Of a DNA stretch of 64,000 nucleotides, positions 46,486 through 59,400 are shown piece by piece (position 1 is the stretch's first letter; every line of letters starts with the position of its first letter). Position numbers and translations under genes: made by a program. The notes beneath the pieces are model-generated. The model was not told the DNA's origin and did no database searches. It saw only the letters and a list, made by a program, of their open reading frames with translations. This stretch comes from Actinernus sp. WN-2022 (lineage: Eukaryota; Cnidaria; Anthozoa; Actiniaria; Actinernidae): contig JAOWCC010000577.1 of assembly GCA_030867875.1 (NCBI GenBank), positions 147,800,344 to 147,864,343 of the forward strand. Reading direction: 5' to 3'.

Positions 46486-46898
46486 TAATAATTCCTAATA
46501 AATTGGCATTTTGTACTCTAGCAACTGAGGTGCCATCACAGATAGCCCAAGCTCTATTGTTGTGTCATTTAAAAGCAACTCATAACATTGCGAGATTTTA
46601 CAGAAGTTAATAAAATGTAAGAAATAAATAGAGTACTCCAATATAAAGATTACATATACCTCTTCAAAGTTGTTTTTGATTGTCCTGTGTACTCCTGGGG
46701 TCATTTTAGCCACTTTCACAAGATCAGTTTCCAATTCACCATCCCAAATGTAATAGAAAATGACATTAACGGTGATGTGTATATCATTGAGTTTTTTTTT
46801 TGCGCGGCCGGGGATAAAAAAAAGGGAATTTAGTTTTGTCATGATGAGTGTAAGTTTATCAGTAGCATTAAACCAAAACGAAACGTGAACGAGTTCAC
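46486..46898. other. Unassigned stretch
   Basis: A minus-strand frame (46660-46800) encodes VNVIFYYIWDGELETDLVK before a GTATAT donor-like site and could be a decayed exon. I do not recognise it and see no acceptor. Confidence 0.25.
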
Positions 46899-47025
46899 GT
46901 TATGATTCTCTACTACCTTATGATTCTCTACTACCTTATGATTCTCTACTACCTTATGATTCTCTACTACCTTATGATTCTCTACTACCTTATGATTCTC
47001 TACTACCTTATGATTCTCTACTGCA
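46899..47025 (+). repeat. Minisatellite, seven 18-bp units
   Basis: TATGATTCTCTACTACCT repeated almost perfectly; the last unit diverges at CTACTGCATG. Confidence 0.92.
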
Positions 47026-47260
47026 TGATGCTAAATTTCTTTTAACAATTTTTTTATTTTATTTAGTTTGTAAATTTTGTTGTAGCTATTTTGTAGTTCT
47101 TCAGTTTGTATGTGTATTTGTTTGTATTAATTCATCTAGTATGTATCCCGGTTTTTTCCAAGTCCGACCCTCAAAAAGGTTTTTTGATTAACTAGTGGCT
47201 ATCTGACTTGATCAGTTTATACTATTTTCAGATTGCCAGTATCCCATTTTTTCTTTCTAC

Positions 47261-48240
47261 TTATTTCATTGACAAATTGTAAGCATTAGATACAAATAAA
47301 CTATTGTTGTTGAGTTCACGATTAACACTATCAATGAGTGAAGAAACATCTTGGTGACTAAAGAAAATGTTAGTGTCATCGGCAAAGAGAATAAATGATA
47401 GGAGCTTTGAAGGATTAAATAGGTCATTGATATATATAAGAAAAAGAAGCGATCCAAGCACTGAGCGTGTGGAACTCCACATTAATTTGATAGTGTTATA
47501 TGAAGAAAGTTGGCTGTCCAATAGAGATAACTAATAATCCAGGCTAAAGGAGTACCACGAATGCCATAAAATTTAAGTTTTTCGATAAGAATTCTATGAT
47601 CAACTGTGTCATTTGAATACTTCAACAACTGAAGATACCAACCGTAAATTCATTTTTCTCAAAGCCTTGAAATATGTCGGTCAACAAGTTCGAGCCGAAC
47701 TAGGCAGCCATGTAAATAGAATAATTCTGTCTATATATACCATAAAACCATATTGATGATTAAGAATATCGTAGTTCATAAAGAATTCAGTGAATCGAGA
47801 ATAGACAAGTTTTTCAATTACTTTAGAAAAGCAAGGCAATTTAGAGATTGGTCTATTGTTGGAAAAAAATGTTTCATCGTCACACTTGAAGATAGGAAGA
47901 ATCTTGGCAATTTTAAGTTTATCAGGGAATTCACCAACAGAGAATGATAAATTACAAATGTAAGAGGAGCTAGTAAGAGGAGCTAGCAAATCAATAGAAT
48001 GTTTAATTGGTGAAATACGGATACCATCATAATCTTCAACTCATAGTATTCTTAAGTGAGGAAACAATCGAAGACACTTCTTCAGCAGAAGTTGGTATGA
48101 GAATGAAACTATTGGGATGGGAGCCAGTTAAGAATTCTTTGTAACAGGTTTGAGAACTAGGTATATTTCTGGCCAAAGACGGGCCAATATTAGTAAAGAC
48201 GTTGTTAAATTTAGTGGCTATTTGTCAGTGAGATCAGTAT
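47261..48240 (-). pseudogene. Non-LTR retrotransposon (LINE) reverse transcriptase remnant
   Basis: On the minus strand, in three shifted frames: SFILIPTSAEEVSSIVSSL (linker before RT), LKIAKILPIFKCDDETFFSNNRPISKLPCFSKVIEKL (47681-47989), DTVDHRILIEKLKFYGIRG (about 47540-47600), then GSLLFLIYINDLF and LFADDTNIFFS with the FADD catalytic box (47261-47521). The order and spacing are those of jockey/CR1/L2-type LINE reverse transcriptases. Frameshifts and a lost segment near 47640-47720 show it is dead. No endonuclease part is recognisable upstream. Confidence 0.82.
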
Positions 48241-48379
48241 AGATGCCAAGAGAATATTTCATATTATGACGCGCTTCGGCAAATATTTGTATCCGCCCCT
48301 CCTTCCCTTCTCTCCCTTCTCCGCGCGCGCAGTCTGATTCATAGGAACTGGGAGGGAATGATTGCAGGTTAAGGGGTGG

Positions 48380-50796
48380 TATGGCGTTCCGTCGCGGACA
48401 AAATAATGAACAGTATTAAAATGAAGTCGAAATTCAAAAACAGATGTCCAATATCAAAGATTGAAGTCGAAATTTAAAAATAGAAGTCCAAAATTAACTC
48501 TTCAAGCGCATATAGAACAGTCGAAAACAGAACAAAAACCTACACGTCTCTGCGTAATAATGGAGTTCACAAAAGTCCGAGAAGTCCGAGTCGAGAACAC
48601 AAAAATATAAATCGAGAACTCAAACTATGAGTCGAGAACTCAAAAATATGAGTCGAGCCCCACACAGCGGTCAAACGTCTGCGCATGCGTCAAAAGTCTT
48701 GCAACAACAACATATTCCAAAACAAATTCAAAGCGAGCCGGCGGCGTCACTGTTCACACACCCGTTTTAAAACCTTGATAACTTTTTTGGTAAATTACAT
48801 TTTTTTTGGGTAAACTCACAGCTTGAAGTTTGTTCAATTTCCCGTCGACTGTGAAAATATAAAGCTTAACTTTTATGTACTTTTCTTAACTTTTGGGGGT
48901 AGTAGTTCACAAGCCGAGTTTTTTTTTAAACACCGGGTTGTTGTAATATGTTTTACGGTAAATTTTGCGCGGGAAATTCGCGCGACCGCCCACCAGACTG
49001 ACCGTAATACGCACGCGCAGACGTTTGACCGCTGTGTGGCCGCGGTGTGGGACTACTGCACACCGCGGCCACACAGCGGTCAAACGTCTGCGCATGTGTC
49101 AAAAGTCTTGCAACAACAACCTATTCCAAAACAAATTCAAAGCGAGCCGGCGGCCGTCACTGTTCACAAACCCGCTCATTCAAACCTTGATAACTTCTTT
49201 GGTAAATTACGAAACAATTCGGTAAACTCACAGTTTGAAGTTTGTTCAATTTCCCGTCGACTGTGAAAATAAAAAGCTTAACTTTCACGTGTGTTTCTTA
49301 ACTTTTGGGGGTAGAAGTTTACTGTAATATGTTTTAAGGTAAGTTTTGCGCGGGAAATTCGCGCGGCCGCCCACTCGCAGATCGACGTTTGACCGCTGTG
49401 TGGTCGAGCCCTCACAGCGGTCAAACGTCTGCGCATGCGTCAAGTCTTGCAACAACAGCATATTCCAAAACAAATTCAAAGCAAGCCGGCGGCCGTCACT
49501 GTTCACACAACCGTTTTCAAACCTTGAGAACTTTTTTGGTAAAGTACGAAAACATTTGGTAAACTCACAGTTTGAAGTTTGTTCAACTTCCCGTCGACTG
49601 TGAAAATAAAAAGCTTAACTTTGACGTATTTTTCTTAACTTTTGGGGGTAGAAGTTCACTGTAATATGTTTTAAGGTAAAATTCAGACGTTTGACCGCTG
49701 TGTGGGTCGAGCCCTGGGTAGAGCGGAACGCTGACCAGTTGTTATTGTGGCCCTGCGGAGATGCAACACGCAACACGCTATGTAATATTTTAGGGTTACT
49801 TGTATCCCCGATCAGTTTTTATTTTAATACAGAAAAAAATATTAGGTAAATACGTCCTTTTTGAAAATATTTTGCGACTTGGATGATGCGATATGGTGAC
49901 TTGTTTGGTCTGGCTGTTTTTCGGATGGATGGAATTGCGAAGTTCGTCAAAAGCTGAGCGAGACCTGCATCGAGTGCTGCATGTTTATATGAGTTCGCAG
50001 CAAACTCGGGCCGGAACGTTCAAAATTACGGCCAAAAAAGACAGCAATACATCTATAAACGACTGACTTTGATTAGTAAAGGCCTTCGTGGCCCTGGCTG
50101 GAGAGACTTTTAGCAGGATGCCGGGCTTCTGTGAGAGCAGCTCCGTGGTATTGATAGGACCAAGAGAAAATAGGACTAAAAATCTCCACTAAAATCACAT
50201 ATATATATTCCTGATCTTAAACTGGTGTATTAGTAGACCAAACGAAGTTTTGACAGAAAGAGAGTTTATCGGATGTAAACAAGTTCGTATTTTAGTATCG
50301 GGTTCTTTCGCATATATACTTGCCGATAATCTCGCTTTTGACGAACTTCCATCCATCCGTAATACAGCCAGACCAAACAAGTCACAATAGTCACAAATTA
50401 TGTTCAAAAAGGCCGTATTTTCCTAATATTTTTCTGTATTAAAATTAAAATTGATCGGGGATACAAGTTTCCTAAAATATTCCGATGGGAGGGGAGGGGA
50501 CACACGCCATTGTTGTCAGATAGCGTGTCTCGCGTGTTGCATCTCAGGGCCACAATAACAACTGGTCAGCGTTCTCTACCCAGGGCTCGACTCATATTTT
50601 TGAGTTCTCGACTCATAATTTTGAGTTCTCGAATTATATTTTTGTGTTCTCGACTTCATTATTATGCAGAGACGTGTAGGTTTTTTTCTGTTTTCGACTG
50701 TTCTATGCGCTTGAACAGTTAATTTTGGACTTCTATTTTTGAATTTCGACTTCATTTTAATACTGTTCATAATTTTGTCCGCGACGGAACGCCATA
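48380..50796. mobile_element. Large non-autonomous foldback element with internal tandem units
   Basis: The ends TATGGCGTTCCGTCGCGGAC and the complement agree over well above 100 bp. A 6-bp direct repeat GGGTGG flanks it (48374-48379, 50797-50802). Inside are three tandem units of about 350-410 bp (starting near 48660, 49065, 49412), and a second inverted pair (about 49690-49860 with 50430-50585). No coding capacity. Family unknown. Confidence 0.75.
48660..49700 (+). repeat. Three tandem units with GACGTTTGACCGCTGTG palindromes
   Basis: Each unit begins ACAGCGGTCAAACGTCTGCG, passes CTTGCAACAACA and GAGCCGGCGGC, then GTCGACTGTGAAAATA and CTTAACTTTTGGGGGTAG. Between units, inverted copies of the first word make cruciforms; the best, 49018-49092, has arms of about 35 bp meeting at CTACTG. 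Confidence 0.8.
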
Positions 50797-51206
50797 GGGT
50801 GGTTTAAAAATGTCTCACAAAAAATATTATTTGAAAGTTTATAACTGCTCTGAAGAAATAAGCTGTCACTCGGAGTCTTCGTGACCTTCAAGTCAAACGT
50901 ACGTATTTATTTCCTTGCACAAATACAACACAAAATAATAGTAATGAAGCTCAAGCGCTAGCACGGCCGGTCAGGATCCGCGCAACCAATTTAATGCAAC
51001 TAAAAGTCGATTAATGTATGCTAACCATCGTGAGGAATGAGTGGTAGCTATACGTTTCGAGCGTTAGCCCTAGTCGGCAGAGCAAACAAAGATGCTCCGA
51101 ATATTTATTTCACGGTAAATCACGGACGTACCATGGGGAAAGCATGTATTTTTTTAAATGAATACAATAGCTTACCCCAATATAAAATACCCTAACCGTC
51201 AGTGAA

Positions 51207-52269
51207 CATACCGTAACGACCTCGTTACTTTCGGATTTAGAACTGAGCCTTCAGGGGTCGCTACTTTCGGGTGGCGGTAAAACGTTAAACTACAAGCTCA
51301 CTACAGGACTTACAGACTCTACGAAAACGCCCGGGACATTGCATTTGAATCAAGGCAATTACACGGTAATTGCAGAACTTAACAGGCCAATATACGGTAT
51401 CAAGAAAAAATACCGGATTTAATATATGTATGTCGCAGTTCGTGCACAGGCGTTACATTACAGACTGGTATTGCATGCCAGTGACATCACAGGCAGCCCA
51501 AGCTCAAAGTTTGAAATCAGTGGTTTCACGTTACGAGAGAATTACAAGGCTTTGTATGGGAATCCAAAAACTCGGGATTTCCCCCCCGTATTTTAGGTTC
51601 TCATATCCTATAATAAGAGAATAATAAGAGAATAAACTTTACTTTTTGGCTTTTTGCCACACGTAATGACGTGTGACCCGATAATCAAGCCTATATATCT
51701 GTGAGCTCGTAACTAGATGCTTCTTTAGCGCAGTCCGGGTCGGTAGTGCTGCCATACTGACGAGTTCTAATAAGAACGAAACAGCTGTCTATGGCTGCAA
51801 TCTAGTCCGAGCGCTTTTCGTGTCAGGCCTAGCTAACCGTAGTGCTTTGTGTTAGAATTTTACGTTGTATATCAGCTTTGCTGTAGTCTTCGGACTTTTC
51901 ATTCTTAATTGTTTATATTTGGCTGCATAGGTCCTCACTTCGGATCCAACGACAAACGTATTTTTGCAGGATTTTTGTTCACGGTATTTGCTTATATATT
52001 TACTTTTGGGTATTCCGGTGTCCTTTTGTCTTCTAAGCTTAACCTGAGTATCAGGCTCTGAAGAAGGGAAGACATTCTCCCTCTCCTTGGGCTGCCTGTG
52101 GTGACATTGATGTAAATAGCAACAGCTGTCGGTGATTCAGTAATAAATGCTTAAAAAACACTTTACGGTAAAAGGTCGCTACTTTCGGATAGGTCGTTAC
52201 TTTCGGGGGTCGCTATTTTCGGGATTTCTTAGCAGCCCCAAATTCGGGGGGGTCGTTACTTTCGGTATG
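51207..52269. repeat. Element with TTACTTTCGG subterminal words
   Basis: Left CATACCGTAACGACC and, on the complement of the right end, CATACCGAAAGTAACGACC. TCGTTACTTTCGG or TCGCTACTTTCGG recurs six times near the two ends. No target duplication is seen. Confidence 0.4.
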
Positions 52270-52346
52270 CCGTTAACCTGAGTATCAGGCCCTTCCCCTC
52301 CCCCCCCAATTTTTTTTTTTTTTTTTCTCGGCCTGACAAGCGCCAC

Positions 52347-52425
52347 CATTCCCAGGGGTCTTTGCGTGCCTAATCCAAGATGGCGTAATCTTGGATTAGG
52401 CGCGTAACGACTCCTGGGAAGGCCG
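52347..52425. repeat. Foldback hairpin at the LRRC47 promoter
   Basis: CCTAATCCAAGA and TCTTGGATTAGG flank an 8-nt loop. The imperfect arms extend outward to TCCCAGG on each side (about 31 bp). Resembles the short TTCCCAGGG-type foldback also hinted at 168-181. Confidence 0.65.
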
Positions 52426-52432
52426 GAGAGAT

Positions 52433-52448
52433 AAAGATGGCGGAGGAA
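52433..52448 (+). promoter_or_regulatory. AAGATGGCGG (YY1-like) element in LRRC47 5' region
   Basis: AAGATGGCGG lies about 75 bp upstream of the start codon. In animals this word is a YY1-type core-promoter motif common at housekeeping genes. Function here is inferred. Confidence 0.4.
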
Positions 52449-52512
52449 CGCTTTACACGTGTTGTAGAGTAATTCAACTGCTTCTCTTTTTCAAAATAGT
52501 CATTAGATCACA

Positions 52513-53469
52513 ATGAGCTGGGCTGAAGTCAAGCAAGCCGCTGAAGAACAAAGGTACGAGCTGGTTTTAACTGGGAATGCCATTTCCGAGCATATAACGC
52601 GAAGTGGATTGGATACTGAAATATTTCAGCTGACTAGACTGAATTTCCTTCAGATTTCAAACACCAATTTAGAACAAGTGCCCCTAGAAATTGGCAACCT
52701 AGTGAATCTGAAAACTCTAGATTTGCATCGAAATTCGATTAAGGAAATTCCCTCTACTATTGGTACCCTGAAAGACGTGAAGGTGATTGACTTCTCTGGA
52801 AATTCTTTGAAGGAGTTGCCAGCTGAAGTTGGGCAATTGGAATTCTTACAGACCTTAAACTTGAACTGCAATGAGCTTACTTCAGTTCCTTCGATGGAGG
52901 AATCAAAAAACCTAGCAAGACTAGATATTTCCCATAATTGCTTAACAGATCTTCCAGAAGGGATTTTTAATTTAGTTCACATAGCTGAAATCCATGCTTC
53001 AAGCAATATGATCAGTTCCCTTAGTGAAGACATTTCAAAGCTTCAGGTCCTTAAAGTCCTGAACCTTTCTGAGAACAAACTTGAAGTAATCCCTGGAGGT
53101 CTGGCTGACTGCTTAAAACTAAAGGATTTGAATCTCAAGGATAACTGCATTAAGGATAACAGACTAGGGAAGCTAATAAAGCAGTGTTCTACTAAAGCTG
53201 TGCTAGACTATGTTGCAACTACTAGAGATAAAGGAAAGGGGAAGAAAGGTGGAAAGAAGGGACGGAGCAAGAGAGCAAGTGAAGGGGATAAGGATGTTGA
53301 AGATGGTGCAGGATATCAAGTTCCAGTTGTCAGAGTAACTCATGGTAATAGGATCAAGGTGTTAGTACAGCCTGCCGTCATCGATGTGAGGCCTTACATT
53401 GTCTGTACTCTTGTTAAAAGTCTGGACCTCAGTGATCCAGCAATGTTCAAGAAGTTCATCACTATTCAG
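52513..53469 (+). CDS. LRRC47: LRRC47 exon 1 (LRR region and linker)
   Basis: 319 codons ending KKFITIQ before GTACAC. Holds the whole LRR array and the start of the B3/B4-like domain. Confidence 0.93.
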
Positions 53470-56400
53470 GTACACATCACTCAATTATGACTACAGTCAA
53501 CTCTCGTTATAGCGGACACCCTCGGGACCGTGATTTGGTGTCCGTAATAGCGAGAGTTCGCAATAGCGGGGTGCGAGAAAAAAAACGTCATTACAGCGTG
53601 AACATATTCATTTACGCACATGTAACACCGATAAACTGACCAATTTTTCACAATCTTACGAGTCTTGAGAGGTATTTATAACAAAGTAATGATAACATGC
53701 GTGTTCTTGAACTTTAACTTTCTGTACTCTGCTGAGATTGATTTAGTTTAAACTGCGCTGATCGTTTCGCACAAGTATGCTCTAAGGATCTATGAAAGCG
53801 CTGACAAGGCATACGTTCCGTGTAACCTGCGTTCTGTCAGTCAGACCGAGATGCACGAAAAAGCGTCCGATGCTGCTCTGTGACTTTCTGCTTTTGGCAG
53901 CAGCTTCACTAACTTTCTCCCCAAGCCTGTTAAACTCGCTTGCGAGTGCGTAATTGACCGCGCTCTAGAAGAAACAACTCCACGTTATTGACATTTAGTC
54001 CCCAAATGTCCACTATTAAAGGTGAAGCGTTTATAGAGGGACATGTTTATGAATTAAGCTAGACATTACGGCATCAACTAATTGTAGCTGAGATTGTTCA
54101 TTTCACTTCCAGAGACTGTGGGAAGGTTTGGAAGGACACATGTCCGGCCAAGTAAGAACAAATATTTGAAGGCCTGGGAGTCCACTATAACGAGAGCCGA
54201 AACAATACAAATGTTACGTTGGGACCACGTGAAGTGTCCGCATTTCTGTAATAGCGAGAGTCCGCAATAGCGGGAGTTATTCTCAGTCAAACCTCTGTAG
54301 CTTTCATCGGGGATCTGTCTGCTGTCCGTAATAACGGGGTGTCCATAATAGCGGGGTGTCCGCAAGGCGAGAGTTGACTGTAGCCTGAGAAACAGCTGTC
54401 TCTTGTCACAGACTCACTTCAATCCAGGTGATATAAAACATTAATGCCATAAATAATTGTGCAATGTACATTGTACATCACCATTTGTACTAATTGAAGG
54501 GTTGTGTGCAAAAATGGTGTAAGTGACTCCTGATCACGTTTTAAATTCTACCTTCTACTATTCATAAATCCTTCTACTACTCATAAAATCTACTACTCAT
54601 ATGAATGTCAGAGGGAAACCACCAATTCCAGGGCTGGATTTGTATCACATGCCATACTTTGAAACCCCCTTCAAATACTATCAAGCACCACTTCAAAATC
54701 CTAGTACCAGGGTTTTCAATAACATTTGAAGTAAGTGGCAAAACTTGAAGAGTAGGCGGCGAGCATCGAGCGGCATTGACGCAAATATCTAATTTTTGGG
54801 GAATTTTTCAATCAAAGTAGGCGGCGATTTCATGTAAAATACCCAGCGAGATTTGCCGGCTGCCGGCTTCTATTGAAAACCCTGAGTACACTTTGAAATT
54901 TCAAACTACATTGTACTAGGACTTTGAAATGTCTAAGACCTGTCCATAATAACTGGGAAACAAGTCAATAGTAAAGAAGTAAAGTGACATTGAAAGAAAA
55001 ATCTGCCTCCAATGGGTGTCAAACCAACTATTCCAGAACCCAAAGATTTCTAGCCCACTCCCTAGGCAACTACACTACTGAATCACTTGTTGAAATCTGT
55101 CCTAAAAATAATAATAATCCATGAGCAGGATACATAGCTACATGTACACAATAGTCCAACAATACTCATAATTACAAACAATGCTTACATAAATATACCT
55201 GCATGCAATAGTTAATGAGTAGTAGAAGCTGTTTCATATCCTCGTTACGGGATTCTATGGGGATTTCAAAATCCTCGTGAGAATTTCAAATGTCTCAGCC
55301 GAAGCGGCCTCAACATTTGAAATTCCACTCGGATTTTGAAACCCCCATATAATCCTGTGACTCGCAGTGTTCTCCCCAGACTTTTCCACCAGAGCGGTGT
55401 TCTAATAAATATTCATATATAGGCATGGAGAGTGATGGATAACAATGGATAGTGATGGATATAGCAATAGATGTGGATAGTTTCGGCTGAGACAAGAGGA
55501 CATTATAGGAGACCATATATGAAGTACCTACCAAGATGGCAGCTAAAAGATGTCCATGTGTTTAACTTTGATTTTTCATTATTTTTGTCAGGTTGATGAG
55601 TTGTAAATGTCGTAGAACTTGTATATAAGATATCCTCTACCCATTTTAGATACAGTGAGGGCTTTCAAAACCAGAATTGTTTTTCTCGTTGTGATGATTG
55701 AGCAGAGTGGGGCTAAGAAAATGCAGCGTGGTGGAGCGCCACAGGTGCCACGCTCTGGGCAGAACACTGACTCGGATATGAAAGATTACATGTACGTACA
55801 CTTAGAAAACCAAGAACTTGAAGGAGAATTTAGAATGTGATCAAGAGTCCCTTATGCCTTTGTTGAACACAGCCCTTCAATAATTATTGTAGTGTACAAA
55901 CAAATGGTGTTCAACATGCTCTTTATCGAGAGAAATCCTCAAACCATTGATTTTTGTGTGTGAAAAGTTTCAGATTAGTAGTCTCTCGGGGGAGGGAAGT
56001 GAGCTCTCAATGAGATCACTATTAAAGTGTTTATGAAACCAAATTTTGCATCTTTATTTTATTGCAGAATAATAAAGTTCAATCTTTTCTGATTATCAAG
56101 AGTATATTTATTTTTCAGTTCCGCCTTCGGAAAGGTCTCTTTTTCGCCATTCAAATTGACTACTTTATGCTAAAAACTGTCCCGTTTGCCGCGCGGCCAA
56201 ATGAGCTGCGTGACGTCACTGTGAGGACTCGCTGAGTAAAAACTACAAACATGGCAGACTCGGCGAGAAAGTTTCAGAGAAAGCTAAAAATAAGCGAGGA
56301 AGTGGAATATATTGTGTGACTGGTGGCCTTGGTTTTCTTCCCATATTTAACTTTATCCTACGCCAAAATACAATGGACATTGAAGATGAGAAAAGCAATA

Positions 56401-59400
56401 GTCAATGTCCACATTCTATACTCATTCACAGTTAGTACAAGTACAACACAACTACAAAAAGTACAAATAAATAAATGACTCACCAAGAACTCGACGATAA
56501 CTTTAATACTCCTGACTTTTATGCTGAAGCCAGAACAGTGAATGGCAAAGAATACGATATAGGGTTTCTCTGGTTTCCTGTAGTAATTCGTTTAAGAGGA
56601 TCCTGAATGTTCGTGAATGAAAAACGGACGATACTGCAAACTTGCAAAGAACCCAGACGCGGCGCCATATGCGAGTTGAGTTTGTTGGTCTCTCTCTCTC
56701 GCCCTTGCTCCGAGGGTTTTTCTCCGGGTTCACCGGTTTTCCTTGCCTGACCCTCCGCAAAAACCAACACGCTAAATTCCAATTTGATCTGTGGATTAAT
56801 TAGCCAGGACTTGGCTTTGATCAGCCCCCATGGTTTCAGGTCTCGTTAGAAACACAGAGAGAATTTCGAACGTATAGTCGAACAGAGCCTCAAAAGCTAC
56901 GCAACTCACTGCCATCAGAGCAGCAGTTAAACGGCTGTTCCTTGGGATAATGAAAATATCCTTCTTCAGACCAGAGAATAAATAGCCAGTGTCAACGATG
57001 CAGTTGTTGTAGAAAATAGTCGGGAACCCTAACTCACGTATAAACTCAGTCTCAAGATGCCGCTATTAAAATTTCGCTACAAACGCTTTCTGATCTCTAT
57101 GAATGTTTTTCCATCAGGCATTTTCAACACTATCACAATGTGCAGATTAATTTCTCCTGTGCTGATATACATTGTAAAAAGAACGCACTTTGTGTTTCCT
57201 GCAACAGTTTTGATCAGTTGACAATTTTACAGCCCATTTGCGGCCGGCAGTCTTGCAATTTCTGTCTTTCACTTTTATCAATCGACATGTTCTTTTTATA
57301 GCAGCTTATTTTATCCAATAAGAAACGAGCTTTCAGGTCGTCAATGTCAAGCTGTCAGAATTGAACCAATCAGCGACGAGAAATGTTGTAAACAAGTCGA
57401 AGTACAGTAAAATGGAGTTTTCGCTGTAGTCAGTTCGCTTAGTTACGTTTTTATGTGCCGGTTCTTAAAATTATATAGCTTACTTTCCTTCGTCTAGATT
57501 GAAGCTTGTATTATAAAACAAATAAGAGATGGTTCTCCTTGTTCTATAACAAAATCATGTACTTTCGAGGTCTTGAAATGGTGCTAAATGCACTCGTATT
57601 CTGCGCGTGCATCCGCAGTTTTTCACGGACCTCAAGCGTGTAATATTTTTTTTATAGAACAAGGAGAACCATCTTTTATTTGTTAAGGATTGTGTTGCGT
57701 TGTACTGTATTTCATTTTTTGTATTGAATTGTATTGTCCTTTATTATATTATATTTTTTTGTAGAAATGCGCATCTTCCTACATGATCATTTGAAGGGAT
57801 TGTCACTTGCGAGTCATCACAGTGACGTCACTGTGATGGCAGATTCGGTTCCAGGCTCCGGACAGTTTTAAGCATAAAGTAGTCCATTTGAATGGCGAAA
57901 AAGAGACCTTTCCGAAGCCGGAACTGAAAAATAAATATACTCTTGATAATCAGAAAAGAATGAACTTTATTATTCTGCAATAAAATAAAGATGCAAAATT
58001 TGGTTTCATAAACACTTTAAGGTGGCTGTTTTCTAAGGCTAATGGCTGGAAATCACACTCACAATGCCAAGTGAGGTAAATTAAAATATGCTTGGTGCTC
58101 AGATATGTTGTTCAGTTGTCCATTACACGATTAACAACAGGCAAGGAGATTTTACATAAAATTATGCATGAAGCTTTACAGAGGAGCCACAGATGTTGAA
58201 ATTATTCCTCAGATACAATTCATTGTATAACATGGAATTATTAATTTGCTAGTATGTTAAAAAACAGCAGAAACCATAAGGTCCCTGAAGGATTGAGAGC
58301 TAATTGTCACTGGAATAAATTGTTTCCAGTCCAACTGCTTCACTAAGGATCTTCTTCCTTTCAAAATCTTGCTACAATATATCAAACCAACTAAGCCATT
58401 ACAGAAAATAAATGTACCTGACTTTACACGACATAAGTGCTGTCCGATAGCCCAGAACTAGTAGTACAGCTTGTCAGGCTAGTTATTCCTGTTCACAGGT
58501 TGCCCGAAGGGGAAAGTAACATTGGTGAGCCAATGCCAAACGTTGTTGAGCCAACATTTTCAAAGTTTTGATTTCGAATTCCAATGCAACAAACATCGTG
58601 AGTTGTCGTAAGTTGATTCATTCAGCCTGTATTTATAACTATCTCTCAGTTTAGTGCTCTCAAATCCATTATTTTAGGGTATTTAGCTGTTCTGTTTTTA
58701 TGTTCAGTAGAAATTTTCTTTTGTAGTTTTAGTTATACTTTGGGATGGCAGCTTAAATGTGGCTGCAGAAAGGTTTTACACAGCCCAAAAGCACCTTGGA
58801 AGTCTCACAAGAGTATATACAATGTATGTTGCAGGTCAAATTGACCCTAATTTAACCTAATTGACCCAGGTTTGGCTATCAATGATTCTAAAAAGGGATT
58901 TATTATTTTTGGGGGATTCATAAAAAAAAAGGGTTTTAGTTTTTTAGGGGGGAGTACTAAAAAGAAAGAAAAAATTCACCCAACCCTCCCCTACAAAATA
59001 TTTTTTGACAACCCACCCCTCCCCTCCTCTTCCTACACCCCCCCCCCCCCCTTCTCTCCTACTACCACCCCCCTGATGTCACGTCATGCCTGACCACTTA
59101 CATTCAGGTCACCATCCATTTACTTACCTCACCCGATCTTAATCGGGCTTAACTTGGCTGAATCACGAGGAACTCCTGGTAGATATTAATCCAGTGGATT
59201 ATTGCACTGCACCACGAAAGCGCTTGTTGATTTGAACACATCATTTATTCGCCATGTGAGTAATCATGGAACCCAGTCCCTCTCGTTATGTGCGCATGTG
59301 TACTGCTAACAAAATCGGACTTGGAAACATCTTTCGAAAAACATGGACGATATTAAACCCGGACCAAACTGTAACGCAGATGTTCTGTTGACTCTGTTCT

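Larger units (their letters stand above)
50803..52440. other. Intergenic region upstream of LRRC47
   Basis: No gene recognised. It includes a probable element at about 51207-52269 with TTACTTTCGG words near both ends, a pair of TAACCTGAGTATCAGGC words (52039 and 52274), a T run at 52310-52326, and a foldback next to the LRRC47 promoter. Confidence 0.4.

Noticed and set aside
55619..55840. 73-codon frame in LRRC47 intron 1
   Set aside because: LRRC47 coding continues directly from exon 1 to 61067 with matching phase and family sequence, so no exon is needed here.
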